DNA of 11,888 nt, from assembly GCA_003978395.1 (NCBI GenBank), contig QNZV01000123.1, positions 1 through 11,888 of the forward strand. The letters are read 5' to 3'. A program made the position numbers and the translations under genes. Shown here in pieces: positions 1 to 6,729 of this stretch. Origin of the DNA: Sulfurovum sp. GTDB taxonomy: Bacteria; Campylobacterota; Campylobacteria; Campylobacterales; Sulfurovaceae. The number at the start of each line of letters is the position of its first letter. Positions within the stretch are counted from its first letter, which is position 1. A model generated the notes under the pieces. That model worked only from the letters and a program-made list of their open reading frames with translations. It was not told the DNA's origin and ran no database searches.

Positions 1-45
1 AGCATGATTGTTCTAATATATTTTATTATATTAAAGCTAAATGGA

Positions 46-51
46 TATAAT
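46..51 (+). promoter_or_regulatory. Putative -10 box for the Wzz/Wzc-like gene
   Basis: A perfect TATAAT hexamer lies 33 bases before the ATG at 85, so transcription would begin near 58 and leave a leader of about 27 bases. No convincing -35 is visible, as is usual for sigma-70 promoters in Campylobacterota. The frame leading into the start is full of stops, so no upstream gene reads into it within this window. Confidence 0.5.
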
Positions 52-84
52 TAGATAAAAAACATAGACAGGAATTCTATACTG

Positions 85-2451
85 ATGAAACAAGAAGACA
101 ATATAAATCTTATAGCTATTTTTCATAATTTCTATAGATATAAATGGAGTGTTTTAATCATATTGATTTTTACACTAATTACAACTTTTTTTTATATAAA
201 AAAGCTCACTCCTATATACTCTAGTCATATACTTATTGATATAAGTAACTATCAAAAATCTAGTATTAATTCTCTATTTCCAAATAACTATATAACTAAA
301 GATACAGATACAGAGAGTCTTAGTAATCATGAAATCAAAATTTTAAAATCTCGTCATATTATCTCTAAAGTTTTAGACAAGATTGATTTATCAAAACGAT
401 TTTTTATACAAGAAAAGTGGAAAAAGCAAGAAATATATAAAGAACAAGTTCCCTTTATAATAACATTTAAAAATAAGTCTCTTAAAAAGAAGTCTTTTGA
501 TTTTATATTAGAAGAGTTAGATAAAGAAAACTTTACACTAATTATCCAAAATTTAAATGGTAAGATAGAAGAAAAATTAGATAAATGTCTCTATGGTCAA
601 CTTATTCAAAGAAAAGAGTATGAACTCAAAATTACTAAAAAAATGCTACAATCCTCTCTCGTTGGAGTAAAATATCAAATTATAATTGAAACAAATAAAA
701 ATAATTTAATTACACAAATATCTAATAATTTATCTATTCATCAAGAAGTACATAGCCTTCTTCGTATAAGCTATGAAGATAGTGTTTCCCAACGAGCTAA
801 AGATATTCTGACTCAATTGGTTTTAAGTTATAAAAAATATGACTTAAAAGTAAGACAGATGAAAGATGTAAAAAATATAACCTTTCTCAATAAAATGATT
901 ATAGAATTAGAAAATAAACTAAAAGAGATAGGTGATATTATAAAAAAATATAGGCTAAATCATAATGAACTCTTGATATTGGGTTCTGAAGATAAAATAT
1001 TTATGAATACTATAGATAGAAATCGTAAAATTGACTCTTTATCTTTAAAATTAAATGCACTTAAAACAACTAAACAACGTATAGAAAATGGGATATACTC
1101 TATCTCTCTACTCCAAAATAGTAATCTTAATACAACAGATATAAACCAACTGATAGAAAAATTAAGAGAAAAAAATGACTATTTAACACTTTTATACCAA
1201 CAAAAAAATAACTTAGATACAATACTTATTGATGGACTGGCATATAATAATTTATTAAAAAAATTTAAAAATTTAAAAGAGAAATTACGAGAGTTAACAG
1301 TAGAATATACAGATGCATATCCTGAAGTCCAAAAGACAAGAGATGACATTACTTTACTTCAATCGGAACTAGAAGAGTATATTCAAAAGAATATAGATAA
1401 ATCTAATAGAGAGATTATCGTCTTAAAAAAAGAGATTTATAAAACAATCAAGATATTAATTAACTCAATAAACATAGAGTACGCTTCTGTAAAAGCATCC
1501 CTACAAAAAGATACAAGAGAGATAGAAAAACTACCAAATTCAACCATGCAATTAAAAGAGCTTAAGAGAACTTTTAAAGTGACTGAAAAGAATTATGAAA
1601 AACTACTTCAAAAAAGAAGTGAAGCACTTATCTCTAAAGAATCAACCATTTCAAACATTCAAATTATAGATACAGCCACACTACCAAATTCTCCTATAAA
1701 ACCAAAAAAGAGTTTTATCTTTTTCTCTGGTCTTATTTTAGGGATTGTTCTCTCTATACTTTATACCTCTATAAGAATTAGTAGAAATAGAAATATTTAT
1801 AGTGAATATGATATTACACTAGACAACTACTCCCTAATTTATGAAAAAGAGAATATAGAAAAAAGTTTTTGGACACTCATTACGCATCTTGAAAAACTAA
1901 CTCCTATAGAAAAGTCAAAAATTATACTTCTCTCGGCCAGTGATTACAAAGAAAATAAAACACTCACCGTACAAAACCTTACACTAAAGTTATCAGAAAT
2001 TGGAAAAAGAGTCCTTATAATAGATTTTGATGTCTACTATCCCAATTTAACAAAAGGGTTAAATCAAAGTTTATCCTTAGGGCTAAGTACGATATTAACA
2101 AGTAAACACTCATTCGATGAGATTGATGTTAATCTATATATTAATGCAATAAATCAGAATAATCAATATGGAAATATAGATATATTATCCTCTGGTCCTA
2201 CGCTACCTAATGGTTCTTCTCTTATATTCAACTCAAAAATATCATCCTTAATAGAAATACTCTCTGAGAAATATGATTATATCCTTATTGATGCACCTCC
2301 AGTTGGAAAATATCCTGAAATCAGTATTTTATTAAATTATGTAAATATATTTTTAGTGGTAGCAAAAATAGGAAAAACAGATAAGTACTTTTTTGATAAA
2401 CTTCCCAATAAAGAGGAAAAAGATATGGAAAAAATTATTTTCTTAACATAA
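85..2451 (+). CDS. Wzz/Wzc-type polysaccharide co-polymerase with degenerate tyrosine-kinase-like domain
   Basis: This is an inner-membrane protein of the polysaccharide co-polymerase (PCP-2, Wzc/GumC-like) family, which controls chain length and export of capsule or exopolysaccharide. Domains in order: cytoplasmic N-terminus; TM1 at about residues 21-38, followed by a Wzz-type TPIYSS stretch; a long periplasmic, coiled-coil-prone region (about 200-520); a GNVR-like segment (about 483-530); the proline motif PNSPIKP (534-540); TM2 (about 543-563); and a C-terminal BY-kinase-like ATPase domain (about 600-788). That domain keeps a Walker A'-like IIDFD (645-649) and a Walker B-like ILIDAPP (733-739). 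Its Walker A is eroded: around K625-T626 the glycines are missing (SDYKENKT). The protein stops soon after the last expected strand, with no tyrosine-rich tail. Kinase activity is therefore doubtful, and the domain may be structural or only bind nucleotide. AGGAA at 70-74 supports the start. The gene looks more A+T rich than its neighbours, and the rest of a polysaccharide locus may lie to the left. Confidence 0.85.
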   Translation: MKQEDNINLIAIFHNFYRYKWSVLIILIFTLITTFFYIKKLTPIYSSHILIDISNYQKSSINSLFPNNYITKDTDTESLSNHEIKILKSRHIISKVLDKIDLSKRFFIQEKWKKQEIYKEQVPFIITFKNKSLKKKSFDFILEELDKENFTLIIQNLNGKIEEKLDKCLYGQLIQRKEYELKITKKMLQSSLVGVKYQIIIETNKNNLITQISNNLSIHQEVHSLLRISYEDSVSQRAKDILTQLVLSYKKYDLKVRQMKDVKNITFLNKMIIELENKLKEIGDIIKKYRLNHNELLILGSEDKIFMNTIDRNRKIDSLSLKLNALKTTKQRIENGIYSISLLQNSNLNTTDINQLIEKLREKNDYLTLLYQQKNNLDTILIDGLAYNNLLKKFKNLKEKLRELTVEYTDAYPEVQKTRDDITLLQSELEEYIQKNIDKSNREIIVLKKEIYKTIKILINSINIEYASVKASLQKDTREIEKLPNSTMQLKELKRTFKVTEKNYEKLLQKRSEALISKESTISNIQIIDTATLPNSPIKPKKSFIFFSGLILGIVLSILYTSIRISRNRNIYSEYDITLDNYSLIYEKENIEKSFWTLITHLEKLTPIEKSKIILLSASDYKENKTLTVQNLTLKLSEIGKRVLIIDFDVYYPNLTKGLNQSLSLGLSTILTSKHSFDEIDVNLYINAINQNNQYGNIDILSSGPTLPNGSSLIFNSKISSLIEILSEKYDYILIDAPPVGKYPEISILLNYVNIFLVVAKIGKTDKYFFDKLPNKEEKDMEKIIFLT

Positions 2452-2482
2452 AGTTTAAAGATAATTTATAAGAGTATAGAGA

Positions 2483-2488
2483 TATAAT
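2483..2488 (+). promoter_or_regulatory. Putative -10 box for pepA
   Basis: A TATAAT hexamer lies in the 71-base gap between the co-polymerase gene and pepA, 34 bases before the ATG at 2523. Transcription would begin near 2495. There is no clear -35. It suggests pepA has its own promoter, separate from the upstream gene. Confidence 0.5.
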
Positions 2489-2522
2489 AGCGTTTTAAAT
2501 AAAATCAATAAAAAGATATGAT

Positions 2523-3980
2523 ATGAATTTCGATTTAACCATTAATCCAATAAATGATATAGAAGCTGATATAGAACTTATTATCATTATAGATAAAAAC
2601 TTTAAACACAGATTTGTACAAGATAAGAAATTACTAAAAAAATCAGGTTTTAAAGCAACACAAGATGAAACATGCCTATTAATAGAAAAAGATAGGCTCT
2701 ATGTTGGTATGGATAGTTTGACAAGCTCAAATATGAGAACAGCTATTGCATCAGCAATAAGAAGCCTCTCCTCTGCACAATACGAAACGCTAAAAGTAGC
2801 TTCTTACATGAATAACCCTAAATGTACAGCAATACTTAGAGCTATGGTAGAAGGTGCTGTTTTGGGAGCTTATAGTTTTGATAAATATAAAACATCAAAA
2901 TCAGAACAATCAATTGCAGAGATTATTATCTCTATAGAAGAGTACAATGAATATTCACTAGATATTAAAAAATGTGCCATTGCTCTAAATAAAGGTCAAA
3001 TAACAGCAGAAGCTACCAACTTTACACGAGATATTGTAAACATAACTCCTGAAGATTGCTACCCTAAAACGATGGCAAATATCGCCAAAGATTTAGCAAA
3101 AGATAGTAGCTTAGAGTGTAAAATTTTAAAACCAAAAGAGCTAAGAGCTGAAAAAATGGAGACACTTTTAGCTGTAGCACGTGCATCTCGTCATAAACCA
3201 AGAGTAATTCACTTAACTCATAAACCTAAAAATCCTAAAGCTATTATTACTTTAGTAGGAAAAGGGCTTACTTATGATTCAGGTGGATTAAGCCTAAAAC
3301 CTGCTGATTATATGGTTACAATGAAATCAGATAAGAGTGGAGGAAGTGCTGTTTTAGGAATAATGAAAGCTGTTAGTGAGATGAATTTAGATGTTGAAGT
3401 TCATGGGTTTGTGGGTGCTGTTGAGAACATGATAGGTGGAGATGCCTATAAACCTGATGATGTACTCATTGCTAAAAATGGGAAAACTATTGAGATAAGA
3501 AATACCGATGCAGAGGGACGTTTAGTTTTAGCTGATGTTTTGTGCTACGCTCAACAAGAGGTTCAAGCCGATTATCTTTTTGATTATGCAACCTTAACAG
3601 GTGCTTCTGTTGTGGCTGTGGGTCACTATACCTCTTCGATTATGGGAAATGCCGATGAGCCTAAAGATATGATGATTACTGCAGCAAAAAGCTCTGGCGA
3701 ATTGGCAACTAAATTAGACTTTAACAACTACTTAAAAAAGACTCTAAAGAGTGAGATAGCCGATATTTGTAATATCTCAAATGTTAGATATGGTGGAGCT
3801 ATTACAGCAGGTCAATTTTTAGAAGAGTTTATTGATGAGAATCATAAAGACAAATGGGCTCATATCGACATTGCAGGACCTGCCTTTGTAGAGCATGTTT
3901 GGGGAGAGAACCCTCATGGTGCATCTGGAGCAGGAGTAAGAATTACACTTAGAATGCTAGAAAAACTAGCACGAGGCTAA
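2523..3980 (+). CDS. pepA: Leucyl aminopeptidase (cytosol aminopeptidase, family M17)
   Basis: This is a cytosolic hexameric metallo-aminopeptidase that removes N-terminal residues, preferably leucine and other hydrophobic ones, during peptide turnover. At 485 residues it has the normal family length, with a variable N-terminal domain (about 1-170) and a conserved catalytic C-terminal domain. All expected active-site residues are visible and spaced as in E. coli PepA: K247 and D252 in GKGLTYDSGG, K259 in LSLKP, D270 in MKSDKSGG, and D329, E331 and R333 in the signature NTDAEGR. Together these hold the two metal ions and the catalytic lysine and arginine. The ATG at 2523 has only a weak A-rich ribosome site (AAAAAGA near 2511-2517), but the N-terminus fits the family. 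From memory, pepA sits next to ychF in H. pylori and C. jejuni; here a VanZ-like gene lies between them. The stop codon lies inside a hairpin cluster (see 3975-4015). Confidence 0.95.
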   Translation: MNFDLTINPINDIEADIELIIIIDKNFKHRFVQDKKLLKKSGFKATQDETCLLIEKDRLYVGMDSLTSSNMRTAIASAIRSLSSAQYETLKVASYMNNPKCTAILRAMVEGAVLGAYSFDKYKTSKSEQSIAEIIISIEEYNEYSLDIKKCAIALNKGQITAEATNFTRDIVNITPEDCYPKTMANIAKDLAKDSSLECKILKPKELRAEKMETLLAVARASRHKPRVIHLTHKPKNPKAIITLVGKGLTYDSGGLSLKPADYMVTMKSDKSGGSAVLGIMKAVSEMNLDVEVHGFVGAVENMIGGDAYKPDDVLIAKNGKTIEIRNTDAEGRLVLADVLCYAQQEVQADYLFDYATLTGASVVAVGHYTSSIMGNADEPKDMMITAAKSSGELATKLDFNNYLKKTLKSEIADICNISNVRYGGAITAGQFLEEFIDENHKDKWAHIDIAGPAFVEHVWGENPHGASGAGVRITLRMLEKLARG

Positions 3981-3995
3981 ACTGTTAGCCAGTTT
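3975..3995 (+). other. Mutually exclusive hairpins across the pepA stop codon
   Basis: A perfect 6-bp stem forms between GGCTAA (3975-3980, containing the stop codon) and TTAGCC (3985-3990) with a 4-base loop. A competing 6-bp stem forms between AAACTG (3979-3984) and CAGTTT (3990-3995). The second overlaps both the first stem and the 5' arm of the terminator-like hairpin at 3991-4015, so the structures cannot all form at once. No function is known to me; it could affect termination or the stability of the pepA 3' end. Confidence 0.5.
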
Positions 3996-4015
3996 CCACA
4001 ATCACTGTGGAAACT
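3991..4015 (+). terminator. Terminator-like hairpin after pepA
   Basis: A perfect 10-bp stem pairs AGTTTCCACA (3991-4000) with TGTGGAAACT (4006-4015) around the 5-base loop ATCAC, starting 11 bases after the pepA stop. It is followed by TAATTAATATAATT rather than a clean T-run, so it may be a weak intrinsic terminator, an RNA-processing or stabilising hairpin, or both. A promoter-like stretch follows at once, consistent with a transcription boundary here. Confidence 0.6.
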
Positions 4016-4022
4016 TAATTAA

Positions 4023-4050
4023 TATAATTTAATATAAAATAGACTATAAT
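4023..4050 (+). promoter_or_regulatory. Putative promoter region for the VanZ-like gene
   Basis: TATAAT boxes occur at 4023-4028 and 4045-4050. The first would give a leader of about 20 bases to the ATG at 4056. The second would start transcription almost on that ATG, giving either a leaderless message or use of the in-frame ATG at 4071. The sequence alone does not decide between them. Confidence 0.4.
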
Positions 4051-4055
4051 GTTTT

Positions 4056-4451
4056 ATGAAAATATTAATTATGAATAAAAAATACTTCAAACTCCTCTTT
4101 TTTGCCACAGCAATTATCGTTTTTATTTTAGCTACAGTAAGCGATGACCATGTTCATATGCATCATCAATATGCTGATAAAATCAAACACATTACGGCTT
4201 TTTTTACATTATCATTACTTCTTAATCGAGCCTCTTCTACCATAGCACACCGTCTACGAAATATGATTGCTCTACTCTTGTTTGGTCTATTCATTGAAGT
4301 AGCACAATATTTTATCCCTAGTCGTGATTCAGATTGGATGGATGTTCTTGCTGATTTTATAGGAATACTATTTTTTCAACTTAGTTATTCATCTTTTAAA
4401 ACTCTAAAAGAGCTTAGAGAGAGAGGAAAAATTAAATCAAAGAGCCTATAA
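4056..4451 (+). CDS. VanZ-like small membrane protein
   Basis: This 131-residue protein has about four hydrophobic segments (near 12-29, 45-60, 69-85 and 99-116). It carries the VanZ-family pattern: an ADKIKHITAFF segment (DK..H...F) near 40-50, and a later E-x2-Q-x2-P-x-R run (EVAQYFIPSR) followed by DWMDVLADFIG. VanZ proteins are small inner-membrane proteins. The founder gives low-level teicoplanin resistance in enterococci, but most chromosomal homologues have no proven role, so resistance should not be assumed. Neither candidate start (4056, or 4071 giving MNKKYF) has a good ribosome-binding site; the shorter form would begin just before TM1 and is equally reasonable. The gene sits between pepA and ychF with gaps of 75 and 47 bases. 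The C-terminal tail is basic and probably cytoplasmic. Confidence 0.75.
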   Translation: MKILIMNKKYFKLLFFATAIIVFILATVSDDHVHMHHQYADKIKHITAFFTLSLLLNRASSTIAHRLRNMIALLLFGLFIEVAQYFIPSRDSDWMDVLADFIGILFFQLSYSSFKTLKELRERGKIKSKSL

Positions 4452-4463
4452 CCAATATTTAGC

Positions 4464-4469
4464 TAAAAT
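4464..4469 (+). promoter_or_regulatory. Possible -10 box for ychF
   Basis: TAAAAT lies 30 bases before the ychF ATG, within the 47-base gap after the VanZ-like gene. It is a one-mismatch match to TATAAT with no visible -35, so ychF could equally be transcribed from the promoter upstream of the VanZ-like gene. Confidence 0.3.
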
Positions 4470-4498
4470 CCCATACTTATTTACACACAAGGAATACC

Positions 4499-5602
4499 AT
4501 GGGATTAAGCATCGGACTTGTAGGATTACCAAACGTTGGTAAATCAACCACATTTAACGCCCTAACTAAAGCACAAAATGCAGAGAGTGCCAACTACCCT
4601 TTCTGTACCATCGAACCAAACAAAGCAGTTGTACCTGTACCAGATAGCCGTTTAGAAGAGTTAGCAAAAATTGTAAACCCTGAAAAGATTCAATACTCTA
4701 CTTTAGATTTTGTAGATATTGCAGGCTTAGTAAAAGGGGCTAGTAAAGGCGAAGGTTTAGGAAATAAGTTTCTATCAAATATTCGTGAAACAGAAGTAAT
4801 TTTACATATTGTAAGATGTTTTGAAGATGACAATGTTGTTCATGTTGAGGGTTCTATCGACCCTATTCGTGATGTTGAAATTATTGAACAAGAGCTTCTG
4901 TTTGCAGATTTGGATGCAGTTGAAAAACGTATTCAAACACTTGCTAAAAAAGCACGTGGAAATGACAAAGAGGCAAAAACTCAACTTGTAGTAGTAGAGA
5001 AACTTTTAGAACATATAGCAGATAATAATCCTGTCTCAACGTTTGAAGATATTGAGACCGATGAATTTATTGCCATGAATAAAGATTTACGTCTTCTAAC
5101 CTCTAAAGAGATTATGTATGGGGCAAATGTTGATGAAGATAGTTTAGAAGAAGATAATGAATTTGTTAAACAGCTAAAAGCCTATGCAAAAGAGCGAAAT
5201 TCAGAAGTTATCAAACTCTGTGCAAAAATGGAAGAGGAGATGGTAGACTTTGATGATGAAGAGCGTGAAGAGATGCTTAATGACCTTGGTATAAAAGAGA
5301 GTGGATTAGAACAGATTATCCATAAAGGTTTTAGTAAACTTGGTCTTCAATCCTACTTTACAGCAGGAGTCAAAGAGGTTCGAGCATGGACAATTCGTCA
5401 AGGAACCCCAGCACCCAAAGCTGCAGCTGTCATTCATAATGATTTTGAAAAAGGTTTCATCCGTGCCGAAGTTATTGCCTATGAAGATTTTATAGAATTT
5501 GGTGGAGAAAACGGTGCTAAAGAGGCAGGTAAAAACCGACTAGAGGGAAAAGAGTATATCGTTCAAGATGGCGATATAATGCACTTTAGATTTAACGTAT
5601 AG
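4499..5602 (+). CDS. ychF: Ribosome-binding ATPase YchF (Obg-family P-loop protein)
   Basis: YchF/OLA1 is a universally conserved P-loop protein that binds ribosomes and hydrolyses ATP rather than GTP; it has been linked to translation and stress responses. The 367-residue protein has the usual family length. Visible motifs are the P-loop GLPNVGKS (9-16), the G3 segment DIAG (73-76) followed by the family signature GEGLGNKFL, and the non-canonical G4 motif NVDE (210-213) in place of NKxD, which is the YchF hallmark behind its ATP preference. A helical coiled-coil insertion follows the G3 region, and a TGS domain occupies about 283-366, including FTAGVKEVRAWT. The start is firm: AAGGA (4489-4493) lies 5 bases before the ATG. 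A strong hairpin follows the stop (5608-5632). Neighbouring pepA matches gene order recalled from other Campylobacterota. Confidence 0.96.
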   Translation: MGLSIGLVGLPNVGKSTTFNALTKAQNAESANYPFCTIEPNKAVVPVPDSRLEELAKIVNPEKIQYSTLDFVDIAGLVKGASKGEGLGNKFLSNIRETEVILHIVRCFEDDNVVHVEGSIDPIRDVEIIEQELLFADLDAVEKRIQTLAKKARGNDKEAKTQLVVVEKLLEHIADNNPVSTFEDIETDEFIAMNKDLRLLTSKEIMYGANVDEDSLEEDNEFVKQLKAYAKERNSEVIKLCAKMEEEMVDFDDEEREEMLNDLGIKESGLEQIIHKGFSKLGLQSYFTAGVKEVRAWTIRQGTPAPKAAAVIHNDFEKGFIRAEVIAYEDFIEFGGENGAKEAGKNRLEGKEYIVQDGDIMHFRFNV

Positions 5603-5604
5603 TT

Positions 5605-5640
5605 AAAAAGGTGTAGTAATTATCTACACCTTGATTATTT
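5605..5640. terminator. Bidirectional terminator between ychF and the GH26-like gene
   Basis: A perfect 9-bp stem pairs AAGGTGTAG (5608-5616) with CTACACCTT (5624-5632) around a 7-base loop. On the plus strand it is followed by the T-rich GATTATTTATTTTC. On the minus strand the stem runs into a T-run (A5605-A5609 on the plus strand). It lies between convergent stop codons (5602 and 5648) and would serve both transcripts. Confidence 0.8.
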
Positions 5641-5647
5641 ATTTTCA

Positions 5648-6724
5648 TTAAAACTCTTCTTTAAAGACAAACTTTTTATTATCAATATAATATTTAAACG
5701 TCTCTAAACTCTCATCAGAAGAGTCAATACGAATAGAAGCCAAAATATCATCACTCTCTTCCCATGTTTCATGCCAATAAGATATGGCTTTAAAGTTGAT
5801 GTATTTTCCACTCAAAATAGTCTTGAAAGCATCTTCTAACCACTCTGACTTATTACCTAGTGGATGGTTATCTGTCACTCCAAACTCTAAGAGAGCAATA
5901 GGTTTTTTAGTTGATATTTCTTTAATAGTTTTGTATCGTTCTGCTAAAATTTGGCTAAAACTATCCCAATAATTCTCTTTTGGATTTTGAGCTCCATACA
6001 AACTAACACCTATCCAATCTATATAATCATCTCCAGGATAATAATATTTAGCCCTATTCCACTCTTTGTCTGGATTAGAGTACATATCAGCATGAAAGAA
6101 CCAAGTTACATGCTTTACATTTTCATCTCTAAAAATATCTATAATATGCCGATAGGCATCACGGTATCGCTCTGCTCCATCATAATAGTTTTTGTCCCCA
6201 TACTTATCTTTTGTATCTTTACCATTAAAAATTCCACTCCAACCAAACCAATCTCCATTGGCTTCTACAGCAAAATCTATGAGTAGTGGAACATCATGAG
6301 CCTTGGCATCTTTTGCCCACTGCCGAAGCTCCTTGTCAAAATTACCATTAATAATATTACTCATGCTAAACTTTGGCTCTTTTACAAATTGCTCTTGGGT
6401 ACTTCTTGGCATCAGACGAACAAAAGGGATAATTCCTTCTTTATTAATAATATCAATAGCCTCTTTAGGATAGATAATTCCATTATACCAATTTTGAGAA
6501 AAATATGCCCAAAGTGGTTTTCTCTCAATTAGTTGTTCAAAATCTATTAAACGTCTCTTTGTTACCTTATCTTCTGAACCCCCAAAATCAGGAAATGCTC
6601 CAAAATATATTTTATCTCCACTTGGAGGCTTAAGCTTTAGGTTATCAATTGATTTACTAGAAGTTGAGCTATTACAACCTATAAAAAAAATAGCTATTAA
6701 TAATATAAAAAGCTTATTTTGCAT
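5648..6724 (-). CDS. Putative lipoprotein glycoside hydrolase related to family GH26
   Basis: This 358-residue protein starts with a lipoprotein signal: K4, a hydrophobic core, then a lipobox-like FFIGC with C17 as the likely lipidated cysteine, and a serine-rich linker. The rest (about 38-345) resembles a TIM-barrel glycosidase of family GH26, whose known members cut beta-mannans and related beta-glycans. The likely acid/base is E154 in EANGDWFGW, and the likely nucleophile is E280 in IALLEFG; YYPGDDYIDWIGVSLYG (about 227-243) is also GH26-like. The histidine usually preceding the acid/base glutamate is replaced (V153), so this is a divergent member and the substrate cannot be named. It would act in the periplasm or at the outer membrane, perhaps on the cell's own exopolysaccharide. 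Only 5 bases separate it from the upstream prlC-like stop; AAGG inside that gene's end is a distant ribosome site, so the two are very probably co-transcribed. Confidence 0.75.
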   Translation of the reverse strand: MQNKLFILLIAIFFIGCNSSTSSKSIDNLKLKPPSGDKIYFGAFPDFGGSEDKVTKRRLIDFEQLIERKPLWAYFSQNWYNGIIYPKEAIDIINKEGIIPFVRLMPRSTQEQFVKEPKFSMSNIINGNFDKELRQWAKDAKAHDVPLLIDFAVEANGDWFGWSGIFNGKDTKDKYGDKNYYDGAERYRDAYRHIIDIFRDENVKHVTWFFHADMYSNPDKEWNRAKYYYPGDDYIDWIGVSLYGAQNPKENYWDSFSQILAERYKTIKEISTKKPIALLEFGVTDNHPLGNKSEWLEDAFKTILSGKYINFKAISYWHETWEESDDILASIRIDSSDESLETFKYYIDNKKFVFKEEF

Positions 6725-6729
6725 AACAA

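Noticed and set aside
5951..6286. Plus-strand open frame of 111 codons opposite the GH26-like gene
   Set aside because: It lies wholly inside a well-supported minus-strand gene, resembles no family I know, has no ribosome site, and its isoleucine-rich make-up is what antisense reading of this gene gives. The frames at 5784-5972 and 6296-6532 were rejected for the same reason.
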